Of a stretch of DNA of 64,000 nucleotides, positions 35,636 to 47,480 are shown one piece after another. The stretch is from assembly GCA_026874595.1 (NCBI GenBank), contig CM049306.1, positions 96,773,642 through 96,837,641 on the forward strand, written 5' to 3'. Each line of letters begins with the position of its first letter. Position 1 is the first letter of the stretch. This DNA comes from Sipunculus nudus. Its lineage: Eukaryota; Annelida; Sipuncula; Golfingiida; Sipunculidae. The notes under the pieces were generated by a model that worked only from the letters and a program-made list of their open reading frames with translations, searched no databases and was not told the origin of the DNA. The position numbers and the translations under genes were made by a program.

Positions 35636-38600
35636 CCCTTTACTGTTTACAAGCCACTTAAGAGCACTCAAAATGGACAACTAGAATGCAATGATATGTA
35701 TGGATTAATTCAGGACAAAAATATTGCATATATTTTTTAAAGTTTCAATGACTTTTAGTAATCTTCAGCAAACCCTCTTAGTGGGAACTGTTAAAAATTT
35801 GATAAAGATACAAAAAAGCTTGAAAAGAGATTCCTGTTAATGTAAATTTAAATAGTGTCGGAATTTGTCGGAAATCTATTATAAATGTAAACAGGAAAGG
35901 GTTATATATATACATTTGCTCTGTAACATGGTAAAATACACTTTTCTGAGTAGGCAAACTCGCAAGATTTTTCGCGGCGACGACTGCTGCATTCTGAGTA
36001 ATAGAATATTGGATAATAAAGACATAGTTAATCATTATTAGGTTATCGTTTTCCAAAACGTTGACTGAACGTGCTCTAACTGCTTCCTTTTTCTGGTTTA
36101 TGCTTATATTAACACATCATTGAAGACCAACCTTCACATCTGAGGCCCTGAAATCCCTCCCGGCACTCACATTGGATATAGTTCTTGTTACATGTGTGGT
36201 TGTAACAGCCAGGGAAGCACGTTCTTTCACATCGGTCTCCATATTTTCCATTCGGACATGCATCACAGGCTCCACTTGTCTTATCACATTTACCAGGACA
36301 GGCTTCTGGACATCGCAGTGTGCAGTTTTCTCCGTATTTACCATCATTGCAATCTTTGAAATAAGTAGCCTTTATCGTTATCGACAAGATGAGTATCTAG
36401 ATGTCGGGTCTCAAATACCATTGGTGAAAACATTTTTTTCATATTACTTGGCACCGTGTAAAGCCATGTTTAAACGGCAGACAAACGTGTCACATATTTA
36501 ATATAAATCATCACTGATCAGTTTTATCTAGCTATGGTTTTGCAGATGGATTTCCTACACAACCTTGTTCACGGCCGTGTCGCAATAGCCAGGACAGTTG
36601 CCTCAAACTTGATATTTCTTAACGCTATTAAGGCATATTTTGTAAGTTTACATGCTGCGCATTTATTAGTGTGCTTATTACCAAAAACGCATCATATGTA
36701 GAGCCATACTTAAGATGTTGGTACAATGAACAATGGCTGGTCTTTAATAAGACATACCTTACCTGCTGCTGTCATGTTAGTATCTTTAGTATTTTTAAGA
36801 AAGCTGCTCATGCCGTCAAGTAATAATGAGTCTGTACCATAGTACTTACCTTTACATTGCGGTCCTTTGTATCCATTTCTGCAATGACAGCTTCCTTCAA
36901 TATGATTACAAATCCCTGCTAGACATCCTTCACCACATTTTTCGGTACAACGTTTCCCAAAGAAACCTGGGCGACATGTGGAGCAGCTGCCGTTGTATCT
37001 CCCACATGACCCATTACAATTTAATGGACATGTGGCTTTACAGTGTGGACCATACAGGCCTGGTTTGCAACCTGAAATATTGATCTCTTTCACCAGAAAT
37101 GACTGCTTAGACTCAATGCTTCGCAATATAATTGATGTTTTACACAGCTGAAAGTTATTGATTTGTATCATTTCTTCGGCAGGCACCATATATAATAATA
37201 CATATAACCATAATATATTCAGCATCTTACTATGCATATATTATTATACTCACTTGTGTACTTTCCCTAGCTAGTATTTTATTTTAAACAAATGAGAGGC
37301 AAAACATTTGAAAAATACGTACCATTTGTGCATTCTCCATTCTTTCTGTCACATTTTCCATGCAGACAGCCAGGGCAAGTCTTGTTACAGTTTTCTCCAT
37401 ATTTTCCATGTGTACATCCTTATATAGGGTAGTGTAAAATAACATTATTTGCACTTCGTGGTTGGAATGATAGGTTTTTATAAATCCTTTCTCTGAAACA
37501 CCGCACCAGTTCTATCAAAATTCTAGAAAAAAAATCCAATTTAATAATAATTTACAGATTTATCTAGGTTTGTGTCCTTTTAGGTCTGTTCACTTATTCT
37601 TACCATGAGAGACTCATCATAGTGTAATCAGCCCACTTACCTTTAATGCAGTGCCCGTTTGTAATATTGCATTCTTTCAAATGACAGCCCAAGGGACATA
37701 TCTTATTGCATTTTTCTCCATATGCCCCGGCCTGGCAGCCTGAATAAAATAAAGAATTTATCAAGGATTAGGACAAACACTTGATCTTATTTAAGAAAAT
37801 GAAAGTACAGGAGGCATTGAGCAATAGTTGTCTGGTTCATCAAACATAAAACCGTTATCTTACCACTGGAACATTTGCCAGTTGTCCTTCTGCAGGAACC
37901 AAGTTCACAGTAGGAAGAACACTTATCCTTGCACGTGGAACCGTATCTTCCACGAATACAGCCTAAATATCCATGAGAAGAATGCAGTGAATATTAGTGT
38001 TTGTTAGAACATAATGGTTTGTAATCGTTCCCCATAAAGTAAGACTATCATTTCTCTTTGTAAAGCTTATATTGAGTCAGATTAAGTCTTCTCTACATGT
38101 TTATTGCTAGGCAGTGATTCTGCTTTCTCTCTTTGTAATGCTGGTTGGATTGGCGCAACATTGCCGGAATGATATGATTATCGTTTTGCAAGTTAACTTG
38201 TATGCCCTACTGCCTTTTATTTCATTTCAAACTTTGTGTGTGTGCATTGCTTAATAGTGCTTATTTCTTAATACTCTGAAAATGATGTCTTAAAATATAC
38301 TGAACGAAAGTCAAATTTTTAAACATTAAACAACATTCATCGATATGCTGCGGCTTGTTTCATTTATTATAGCAAATGTTAGATATATTTAAAAATTGTC
38401 TGGCATCGTACATTTGGTAGTCTGTGAACTTTATTTACGTAGTTTATCCTTACAATAAAAAAAACATAAAAGTGCGTTCCTGCCTTCCTTTAGTGCAGTG
38501 GCCAGATGTTCTGTTACACTCAGTTAAGTGGCAACCTGAGGAACATGTCATGTTACCCTTTTCTCCATATGTCCCATTACTACAACCTAAGTGTATTTTC

Positions 38601-41600
38601 CATGTTAATTTTATTTGTGAATTAGGTCAAGGCCGAGATTTTTAAAAACATTTAATGAATTCTATGAATTTATTTTATTAAGTGTTTAATCTTACCAGAT
38701 CATGTTGTCACAAACTATATTGTTTAATTAAACCTATATTGATAATGATATTTTATTTACTGTATGTTTTTTTTTATTTATATTAAATGTAGCAGTGAGT
38801 CATTCAACAATCACTTCAATACAGTCACTTTTGTATTTATTATAATTATATATTACTTTTATATATTTTGTATTTAATCACCGTATCTTCCTCTGATACA
38901 ACCTGGAATATTTTGGTGATGAACATGTTTATTTCTTCTTTCAGAAATTGGCCTCTACATAAAGCCAGAGGATAAAGCCTGTATGTGTTATATTAGTTCC
39001 AGTTCGATAGATGGTTCAGGGTAACATAAAGAGGAAGTGGGTTAGCTTTTCCGACTGATGATAATTGTATCCGGTGTGGCAATAAATGACAACAAACTGG
39101 TATTTATTTGATCCTGTGCTCTAAATTTAACAAACTCTATATATGTACCGCGTTGAGCTTTCGTACAATTTTCCGCAGTTTATCCACTACTGTATGATGG
39201 ACAAAGTCTATCCTCTTCTATAGACACAGTTCTTAGCGCAATGCTGGTAACAGTCAGCCCTGTATCTACATTTATGTATTAAAATGCTGTTTCTTCGAGA
39301 GATGAATAATTTCGTAAAATGAAATTGTAGGCTTTCCTTATATGCCGTTCATAATAACACTAATGACAACTTATATGTATGCATGCTCTAGAAGGAATTT
39401 TGGCCTCTTGGACTGATATACATTGTATGCTGCATCATGCAGGTGTAATCCATACCTTTGCAATGCGGGATCCGGTAGCCGTCTTTACATATGCACGTTC
39501 CTCCACTTTTATCACAAGCTTTTCTGCTACAGCCTTCTCCACATTTCTGGCTACAATTGTTACCAAAGAAACCGGGACGGCAAGCGCTGCACTCCCCGTT
39601 GTATCTCCCACACGTTCCATTACACTTTGCCGGACATGAATTTTTACAATGTTCACCATACATGCCAGTCTCACACCCTAAACAGAAGATTTTTTGTCTA
39701 TTTTTAAATAGTTTTAGACTAGAAAATAGTCCTGTCAAGTTTTATTGTAAAATACCCTTATAAATACAATCTAAAGTATGATGTTCGTCATTTCAGAAAT
39801 GCCTATTTGATAGGAATTATGAAAATGACTGAAAAATGTAGATCACACATGGACATCACGTGTCAGATTATTATAATTTACTGTTGTTTTAATTTAAATT
39901 AATCAAATACATGCGCAGTATTGACTATAAATGTATAAAAAAATCTTTTTTATTGGAATTTTCTAAGCAAATATACGTGATATTGACAACAGTGTCCGCT
40001 TATGTGATAATGAGATTTTTTAAGGGAAAGCTTGTTTCTGTTCTGGAAACAAGATATTAAATATTGTGCTCTTACTTGTACAATCTCCAGCTCTCTGTGT
40101 GCATGTGTCACATCCCCGTCCACAAGGCAATTTACATTTGTAGCCGTAGTAGCCATTTTCACATGCTAGACAGTGGCCATTTGTCTTGTCGCAGATGCCT
40201 AAACACTTCCCAGAACAATGTTGTTTGCAGTCAGTTCCGTACCTACCCTCAAGACATTCTGATTGGATAGAGTCAAATGTACATTATATTATCAAAGTGT
40301 ATTGTCTTATGCTTCTTCATACGCAAAACGTCAATGAAAACGTGAATGCCAGTATTGAATAGATTTTAATCTGACATTTGATCCATCACGTGAATTTACA
40401 GTCAACAATAGATTCTGTCACTGTACAAATGAAATTGGAAGTATTTACACTGTGTCCTTCGTATATAATAATTGCCTTTGGTGCATGGTGTAGGTTTCTT
40501 GCTTTTGTACTATTCGTAATAGGAGTTGACGCTCTGATTGCAACGGACCGACAACCTTATATCATTGATAGGGCTGCACGACTAGATAAAAAGCACAACG
40601 ACACTAACTTCACGATCCTTGGAAGGCTTCTCAATATAAGTCACAAAAGGAAAAAAATTATACTTCAAGGACTGCAGTATTATTATTTCTTAACAGAAGT
40701 TTAATAAAGAGAGAATTAACTTTTGTTTTATTTCATTTCTACCTTTACATGTTTGCCCCTTGTAACCGTTTTTACATTTACAATTCCCTCTCTTTTGGGT
40801 ACAGTTTCCATAACGACAGCCTTCACCACAACACTAAATTTTGAAAAAAAAATAAAGCGTGTTAAAGTGTGTCAAGCAGTCATAATGATAATAGGATTTT
40901 CTGGAATTAGGAAAATATAAAGGTATAAATCATAGAGAGTGGATTGAAGTATTGAATGCTGCCCTTTAGAATATACCTACCTTGTGTGCAGACTCCATAT
41001 GTCTGATTACATTGCTCGCGAAGACAGTTCAGACAGGTAAATTGGCATATCTCTCCATACTTACCCGGTCTACACCCTGTAAATTCAGAAAATATTTGAA
41101 TTTTTTTTCAGGACCAGTGTCCAGGTATGATCTTATAATAAAGTAGTCTTATAAATATATTCTTACATAAATTTACTGAAAGAACAGACTAACGGAATAA
41201 CCACATTTATTTTATCTTTGGCTTACACCTCGTTACGTGAAACAAAACCCGGAGAATATGTCATTACAAATAAGATGATCTGACAATTTATGTTGTAACT
41301 GATTTTTTTTTTTTCAAATTGGAATTCAGTTCTTAAGAGTCTTTTAACAAACATTTGATTGTGAGCTTTTATCCCCCTTATCAAATTCGCTTGCGAGTTT
41401 CATTAGTAAATACTTTGTGAAACTACGTGAATATAAAAACCATGTTAAACATGCGAAGTGCTCAGCGACAAGAGCACCTGATATATAATTATAAAAGACC
41501 CAGCTTTCTACAAAAATAAAATTACAGTTTGTCATTTCCTACCATGCACACAATGCCCTGATTTCTTGTCGCAAGATTTATTTTGTTTGCAACCTGATGA

Positions 41601-43299
41601 ACACGACATGTTACATTCATCTCCGTATTTCCCAACGATACACTCTGAAACCAAACGGTTTTTAAAATTAAATAAAATTCTGGCATTTATTCACTGACAG
41701 TGTGATTTCTTATTTAGAGGGGGGAGTGTAAGTTACATATATTCTTCAAGATAACCGTGATACATTTGTTCAATTTGAAACAAACACACATTACATGCTC
41801 ATGGACATTTATAGTTACCGCGGCCATGTGTCTGCTGAAGGAATCTTGTCGGCGGTAGTTGAAAGATCATTGCAACATGAGAAACTTGTCAAAATTAAAG
41901 TTGATTTAAATCTAGATGTGATCTTCAAGCAGATCGCACCTTTTGACACAGAAGCTAATGGCCAATTATTATTATATACGAATATATTGGTAGCTTAATC
42001 AAGCCTTCTAAAGTTTGCTTTTATTTTAAACAATTGGTCCAAATTAATCCTCTATTTTTTAGAGCCTGCAAATTCGGAATTTGTGATAATATTGGCAGCA
42101 ACTCTCTTATTTAAAAGCCTATTTGGAAATTGGGAAATGTGTACTTGACCTTTTACTGAAACCTAAAATTTGACTAAAGTACCTAATGTAGAAATAAAGA
42201 AAAAGAATGCATCTAAACTTAAAAGCATGAGGAGAAACATGAGATACGACTGTATTTTTAAATGGTATAGTAGGTATGAGTAACGGTTTTGATATATCTT
42301 ATCGCATATGAAATTTTTCATTTTTGAATGAAAAAAAATCGATAAAAAATTAAACCGTCCAAAAATTGTAATCAAACCTTAACAGGCAAGGAGACCAATA
42401 ACCGACCTCCTTAATATGAAGTTGATAAAAGTAATAATTTTGAGATAAGAATGGTTTACGGAAGGACACAGACGACGGACATACAGACGGACGAAACTGA
42501 TCAATATATCTCCCGCTCCGCTTAGGCTGGTTCCACAGGTAAGAATAATGCATATGTGAATGCAAACATGTGATGAGGTGGTCAGGTATAGTTAAATAAA
42601 GAACGCCAAATACATAATGGAAAGGCACGGATAAAATAGGTTGATCAGGGGTGTGATGTCATACCTTTCAAACAATGTCCCGAGATTCTGTCACAGGGTT
42701 TGTTTTGTCCACTGCACCCACTTGAACAAGTCATGTTACATACATATCCGTATTTCCCTGGGATGCAGTCTGAAATAACCAAACAACTCTATACAGACTG
42801 AACTATGAGCAATAGTGAGGGCAGAAAGACAGAAACTAGCATAGAATCAAAAGCATCTTGCCTTGCCATTGAGCAGTGAATAAAACCACTTGAAAAAGCA
42901 CAAGCGATGGTTAAAGCAAGTCATGAATCAAAATATCTTATATAATATCCTAACTAAAATATTTCACAAAACGCTCATTTATTACAAATGCAAAGTGCCA
43001 GTTGCATTGCACCATTATTCAAATATTTCTTTATTTTTTGTTAATTATACGAACCTTATAAGTTTGGTTCATAACTTGATGAAAAAAAGTCATGCACCAT
43101 ACAATCATGAAAGATATCAACTTACCGTGTGCACAATGACCAGTTTCCCTGTTGCACTGTTTCTTACTGCCACCACATCCAGCTGGACACGATTTGTTAC
43201 AGGTGTCTCCATATGTCCCATCTATACAGCCTTTATCATTATAAATCATAATTAACCTATCTTTTCTTCCGTTTTGATTATTTAAAGTTACATATATAT

Positions 43300-43341
<42 letters not shown>

Positions 43342-44399
43342 CTCTGAAGAAAAACAACACTATTAATTCACAACAGACTGTTTCACGGGATGCGACCCGA
43401 TCATCAGGTGAATGTGGTTAGAATATATATATATATATATATAAATCATTAATCTTGGTAAGCCACAATATATTTCGAAAATACGAAAGTAACTCACGAA
43501 AAATGAAAATACACGGATTTGTATGCGTGAAGAATCGTGCCGATTAATTAAAAAAATATATATTTTTTGGCCAAAAATCACGTCTTTATATGTTAAACGC
43601 TCAGCCTACCAATATGGCATCTGCCACTCTGCCGACATAATCCGTCAGTGCAGTTAGCTGAACAATTGTGCTCGCATCTATCTCCATATTTGCCTTCAAC
43701 ACAACCTGAAAATGATACATGTATATATGCACACGTAAATGTATATTTATCCGTGCCATCACAATTTAGACCATGGAACAGAGTACAAAAGATCAAGCTG
43801 GGGAAAATTTTAAATATTTTAATTACAAAATATAGACTGTTGATGAAAAAAATAACTTGTCTTTAGATGTCAAACGCTCAGCCTACAAAGTTGTCATCTG
43901 CCACTTCGTAGACCATGGAATATAGTGCAAAAAGATTAAGCCGAAAGAATAATTTTTTTTAAGAAAATAGGACTAAGCCTGAGTTCGCAAACGTCCATCG
44001 TCTCTATCAAACTGCTTTGTCTCCAAACGTTTCCATGCATTAAATTTAACAAGAAAGAGAAAATGGGGTTCCTGTAAGATAGATGTTACAATCAGGTGCA
44101 CGTGAGTATTATCTGGTACATCTGGTGTATTATCCGACATACCTTAAAAGTGATCACACACATATATAAACACACTTATATAATTTAGAATAGTTCAAAT
44201 TGTACACATCAGGTTTATTTGTATTTATATAACTTTCATTTAATTTTTCAATCATTCTCTATTTCTCAAATGAAACAAAATAAAGATTTGAACTCACCCT
44301 GCATACAACGACCTGTTTGTCTGTGGCAACTTTTTGTTCCAAAACAAGTCTGAGGACACACTTGATTGCAGTTGTCTCCATACTTCCCGTCAGGGCACT
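33015..44399 (-). CDS. Gene B: MEGF10/Draper-like EGF-repeat receptor with ITAM-like tail
   Basis: Fourteen open EGF exons, a TM exon, a linker exon and a final tail exon join in consistent phases into about 780 residues, with the N-terminus missing. The ectodomain mixes single modules of 31-34 residues with 60-73-residue double modules, as in MEGF10/11, Draper/CED-1 and SREC. The tail of about 90 residues has seven Tyr: YQEL-x8-YHTI (ITAM consensus), VIYHTI (ITIM-like), YINE (pYxN type) and a terminal YEEI. Family members act in phagocytosis and pattern recognition; that role is inferred here. Two extra EGF exons are dead (38488, 40743) and one is a remnant (38881). No signal peptide exon was recognised. 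Confidence 0.85.
33244..33282. repeat. (TA)n array abutting gene B tail-exon acceptor
   Basis: About 19 TA units end two bases from the acceptor AG on the minus strand. Confidence 0.95.
33487..33530 (-). CDS. Gene B juxtamembrane linker exon
   Basis: It encodes KERQSETEQANVPT with one split base at each end. It joins LYLFKR from the TM exon to EESRE of the tail. Acceptor TTTACAG, donor CCG|GTAAGA. Confidence 0.82.
34289..34397 (-). CDS. Gene B transmembrane exon
   Basis: It encodes VESSISDRMTGGLIGAGVIL then AVAVLLGSAVALYLFK, a single TM helix followed by basic residues. Acceptor TTTCAG in phase 1, donor AG|GTAATA in phase 2. Its length (109 bp) and phases equal those of the gene C TM exon, supporting common ancestry. 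Confidence 0.9.
35118..35339 (-). CDS. Gene B double-EGF exon, membrane-proximal
   Basis: It reads CKKGYSGMNCDKVMCPEKC...CIPGFFGDRCEQKCSKGC...CLCRDGFQGRLCTG. All expected Cys are present; phase 1-1, 222 bp. Confidence 0.9.
35561..35629. repeat. (TA)n microsatellite in gene B intron
   Basis: Pure alternating TA of nearly 70 bases. Confidence 0.95.
36132..36353 (-). CDS. Gene B double-EGF exon
   Basis: It reads CNDGKYGENCTLRCPEAC...CPNGKYGDRCERTCFPGC...CECREGFQGLRCEG. It is the intact relative of the nonsense-bearing gene A exon 20946-21167. 222 bp, phase 1-1. Confidence 0.9.
36850..37071 (-). CDS. Gene B double-EGF exon
   Basis: It reads CKPGLYGPHCKATCPLNC...CRPGFFGKRCTEKCGEGC...CHCRNGYKGPQCKG. 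Acceptor ATTTCAG. The frame happens to be open upstream of the acceptor to an ATG with a hydrophobic start; see findings. Confidence 0.9.
37323..37418 (-). CDS. Gene B single-EGF exon
   Basis: CTHGKYGENCNKTCPGC then CDRKNGECTN. Six Cys, 96 bp, phase 1-1, donor G|GTACGT. Confidence 0.88.
37641..37739 (-). CDS. Gene B single-EGF exon
   Basis: CQAGAYGEKCNKICPLGC then CNITNGHCIK. Six Cys, 99 bp, donor G|GTAAGT. Confidence 0.88.
37864..37962 (-). CDS. Gene B single-EGF exon
   Basis: CIRGRYGSTCKDKCSSYC then CRRTTGKCSS. Six Cys, 99 bp, donor G|GTAAGA. Confidence 0.88.
38488..38586 (-). pseudogene. Gene B single-EGF exon with lost donor
   Basis: CSNGTYGEKGNMTCSSGC then CNRTSGHCTK. The frame is open, but the second Cys is Gly and the donor after AAAG reads GAAGGC instead of GT. 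Probably not spliced in. Confidence 0.75.
38881..38905 (-). pseudogene. Truncated remnant of an EGF exon
   Basis: After a normal acceptor (TTCCAG) the sequence reads CIRGRYG, identical to the start of exon 37864-37962, then similarity ends at once. Confidence 0.7.
39456..39677 (-). CDS. Gene B double-EGF exon
   Basis: CETGMYGEHCKNSCPAKC...CRPGFFGNNCSQKCGEGC...CICKDGYRIPHCKG. 222 bp, all Cys present, donor G|GTATGG. Confidence 0.9.
40076..40258 (-). CDS. Gene B EGF exon of 60 residues
   Basis: CLEGRYGTDCKQHCSGKC...CLACENGYYGYKCKLPCGRGC...CTQRAGDCT. It is shorter than the other double modules. Acceptor AATCAG, donor A|GTAAGA, still phase 1-1. Confidence 0.85.
40743..40833 (-). pseudogene. 5'-truncated EGF exon
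   Basis: CCGEGCRYGNCTQKRGNCKC then KNGYKGQTCK matches the second half of the 222-bp exons and has a good donor. The first half is replaced by intron-like sequence, and the only nearby AG gives the wrong phase. Confidence 0.75.
40981..41076 (-). CDS. Gene B single-EGF exon
   Basis: CRPGKYGEICQFTCLNC then CNQTYGVCTQ. Six Cys, 96 bp, donor G|GTAGGT. Confidence 0.87.
41543..41644 (-). CDS. Gene B single-EGF exon
   Basis: CIVGKYGDECNMSCSSGC then CDKKSGHCVH. 102 bp; close relative of exon 42665. Confidence 0.88.
42665..42769 (-). CDS. Gene B single-EGF exon
   Basis: CIPGKYGYVCNMTCSSGC then CDRISGHCLK. 105 bp; probably a tandem duplicate of exon 41543. Confidence 0.88.
43126..43230 (-). CDS. Gene B single-EGF exon
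   Basis: CIDGTYGDTCNKSCPAGC then CNRETGHCAH. 105 bp; resembles gene A exon 29251. Confidence 0.88.
43290..43443 (-). repeat. (TA)n arrays with a retroelement-tail-like segment
   Basis: Two TA arrays (43290-43341 and about 43422-43443) flank a segment that reads on the minus strand CACCTGATGATCGGGTCGC...GTGAAACAGTCTGTTGTG. The CACCTGATGAT motif before a TA array recurs as CACCTGACGATG near 58085. This is an interspersed repeat end, class not assigned. Confidence 0.6.
43610..43705 (-). CDS. Gene B single-EGF exon
   Basis: CVEGKYGDRCEHNCSANC then TDGLCRQSGRCHI. 96 bp; intact relative of broken gene A exon 29548-29644. Confidence 0.88.
44298..44399 (-). CDS. Gene B most upstream EGF exon found
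   Basis: CPDGKYGDNCNQVCPQTC then CHRQTGRCMQ. 102 bp, phase 1-1. It needs at least one more upstream exon for the start codon and signal peptide, not recognised between here and gene C. Confidence 0.87.
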
Positions 44400-44586
44400 C
44401 TAAGTATGCAGTATAAGGTATTGTGAATTCAGTGTGCATTGCCGGGTATTTATAAACTATGAATACATTAATTCACCAGTTTCACTAACCATGAGGCGCC
44501 ACCGATACACACATATGGTATGTATGCGTCGGCAACTGCTTTCATATCTCGATTTATATTATTACTGTTAAATAAAAATAATACAA

Positions 44587-47137
44587 GCTGCACCCGTGGA
44601 AAATCCACGGCTCTATCTGATGCATATTTTTGTAATTAGCTGATAGGAACTACACGACACATATTTTAATCCTAAGGTTTTTGCAGGAACTTTTGCCATG
44701 TGTTTCACTTATAAGATATAAAGATTACTTCTGCTAGAATTCTCCAGGAACACCCTCCTCCAAAATATCAACAAAGAAAGAAAAATTATTCTTTTCCAGA
44801 AATCACACAAAAAAATAAATTTTTGAAAAAGAGGTGAGGCATATGCAGGGTGTACGAATTTTTAAGTGAGAATTTTCCCCCGATGAACAACATAGGTCCG
44901 TCAGCTTAATTGCTTCGGAAATATTGTAGATATAACGATTGTATAAAGAAGCATTCTACCATGAAATTATATGAAAGATGCTTTATATTAGTTGAATCTC
45001 AGGCGACATCGTAAAACACGACGTTTATTCAGTGTAGTCAGTTGAGGGTAGTGTCTAAGGCATGTTAACAGACACATGCGTTATTTGTATACACATGCAT
45101 ATGTCGTTGAAGTCTCTTGTACGCGAAACGGATAGCTGCAAATGTAAAAAGATAGGCCAAAAAAATATATTCAAGCAGTATTTATATGGTTCAAGTACTG
45201 TAAATTGTCATGGAATAAGCAGGTCTGATACAAAACTGACATAACTCCCAGATAAAATGAAAGCAGGTTGACATATTTCGATTAAAGGAATTAGCAAAGA
45301 AACCACTTCATTCTCGGTTCGTTGCATTGTCTTTCAGAAAATCAACGCAAGTGTAATATACAGATTTTGCTTAAGGGTAGAGTAAAACTGCATCCTTAAT
45401 CCATTACATTTTTGGAGGTAATCGGAATCACCATAATAAATTCTTTTTCTTAAGTGCCATAATCACAATTCTATAAAGGAATACTGAAAAAGGGGTTATT
45501 CCTCTGTCCCCGTATATAAGCCGCCCATTCGTATACAGTTGTTCTGCCATTCGCCTAGTGAACCCTTGTTTCTGAACCATGACAATGTTTTACATGAAAC
45601 GTGCATGTATGAACGAAGGTCTGATAAGTTGATTCTGGCGGGGGTTTCAAAGTCCCCAAGAGACTGAGGACCCTTAGAAGTGTGTGCAATCCCCTCCCGG
45701 GGGGGGGGGGGGGGGGGCTTCCTTTTGAAAAATAGTTTTTCAAACAAACTATATATCGGCCGAACTATTTAAACCATGGTTATCATGGAAATGTACTTCT
45801 GAATGTACAAAACCAACATACCTGTAAACCTATGAAACGGTGATCGTGTAAAGAGTCTCAGCACTTTGTGTCCACTCAACGGAAAAGTGCTCCCTATTAA
45901 AAGATTCAGGGAGACGTGTGCCGCACTTAAATTTAAAATTTTTACTTCCTTTTGACAGAGTAAAAATCCTTAACAGGCGATATAATGGAAATAGGATTAA
46001 GTGGGGATTAAAGGTCGCCTCCTGAAAAAGCGTGACAGGCGAAAAATGTTTTGCTGAACATTTGTAGAGGGTTAGGGTTAAGACATATCATTAGTCCATT
46101 TCATTTTTGCGGTAATAAGAATCACCCCAATATATATTGTCTTATAAATCATTATGACAAAGGAACATGCCTTTGCCCCCGTGTGGAAGCCACCCATTCG
46201 TATTTATTTGTTCTGTCACTCGCAAGGTGAACTCGTGTTACTGAAGCATGACAGTGTTTGCACATGAAACGCATACACGTGAACACATGGCTGATATTAA
46301 AGGAGAATCTGGTGGAGGTCTGTACGCCCTGACTACAGATTCTAGTTTGTTATCAATTAAAAGATGTACTGGTGATATTTTTTCATGTTTCACCGTTCCT
46401 ACAGAAAACGGATCTTAACAAATATAAATGATCCCCTCCCCCCCCCCCCCCAAACCCAGACCCCACCCCCACCAAACCCAAATGATAATTAAGTTGTGGG
46501 GCTTCTTTTTAAAAAAAAAACTTCCTAAAACACATTTCTAGGCCAAACTTTTTGAAACCATGGTTATCATGGAAAGATATTTTAAATGTATAAAAATCAA
46601 CATACCTGTTACCCAAAACAATTCTCAAACGGTGGTCACATCACCGGACTCAGTGCCCAGTGATCACCAAACTGAAAAGCCCTCACATTGAAAACGGAGT
46701 CATGTGGTCTTTGGATTAAAACCCTTTACTTCCTTTTGAGAGAGAAAATTACTTTAGAGGCATTACAATGGATATTGGAGATCAATGGGGATTATAGTGG
46801 ATCCGCGTGACCGGATTTTGCACGGATATGCCTTTTTGGCAGGACATGGGCTCTGGCCACGGACTTAACAGGCCAGTGAAAATCCCAAAGGCTCCTGAAA
46901 AAACGTCACAGGCGTGGAGGACCTTGCAGCACAAAAGAAATAGGGGCACCTAATAGGGAAATCTTAAAATTATTAATTATTCAGCTTAATAGGGCATAAT
47001 CCCGCAAAATAAAACAAACTTGGCCTAGAAGAACACACCACCGATACGTCTGCCGAATATGGAGACTCAAATCAGAACGGAAGCAGGTAAACCATGGTCT
47101 AGAAAAAACTCAACTCCGTATTAATTATATAGAATTA
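44587..47137 (-). mobile_element. Non-autonomous repeat element, long copy
   Basis: This is the reverse-oriented long version of 30763-31594, with the same two ends (hairpin CCGTGGAAAATCCACGG next to GCTGCAC at 44587, and CAACTCCGTATTAATTATAT at 47137). It carries an internal direct duplication: 45410-45600 resembles 46100-46270 (GCCCATTCGTAT, ACATGAAACG). No coding frame was found. Confidence 0.7.
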
Positions 47138-47480
47138 GGCCAAAATAAAAAAAAAGGTATGGTTCTCAGGCACTTTTTTTCAGAAATCAGAAATCGGGCG
47201 GTCGCTCTTTTTATTTTAAATTTTTTGGTATGTTTCGATAAAAATGTCAAATGATAAGGGAAAAGCATGAAAATAGCAGTTTTATTTTGCTAAATAAGTA
47301 AAAGCACTACAAAACAAAGGAAATTGTATGGTTTAACTTCTTGAAAGAAATTTCGGAGCGGCAGCAGCTCAAAATTGGAAATTTTTTATTGAAAATCAAA
47401 ATAAAAATTTTTGATGCGGGGGTTTAAAATTGATGCGGGCGGTGCCTGAGAACCATACCTTTAATTTTTTTTTTTGGCCT
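47138..47480 (+). mobile_element. Harbinger-like MITE
   Basis: The 343-bp element has inverted repeats GGCCAAAA...GGTATGGTTCTCAGGCAC and GTGCCTGAGAACCATACC...TTTTGGCC, flanked by TTA on both sides (47135-47137, 47481-47483). TTA duplications and GGCC ends fit PIF/Harbinger MITEs. It lies exactly at the end of the element above. Confidence 0.8.

Noticed and set aside
39379-40270. Plus-strand open frames opposite gene B EGF exons
   Set aside because: Shadows of exons 39456 and 40076 for the same reasons.
40378-40704. 108-codon plus-strand frame in a gene B intron
   Set aside because: No recognisable domain, no codon bias or splice context; length is reachable by chance.
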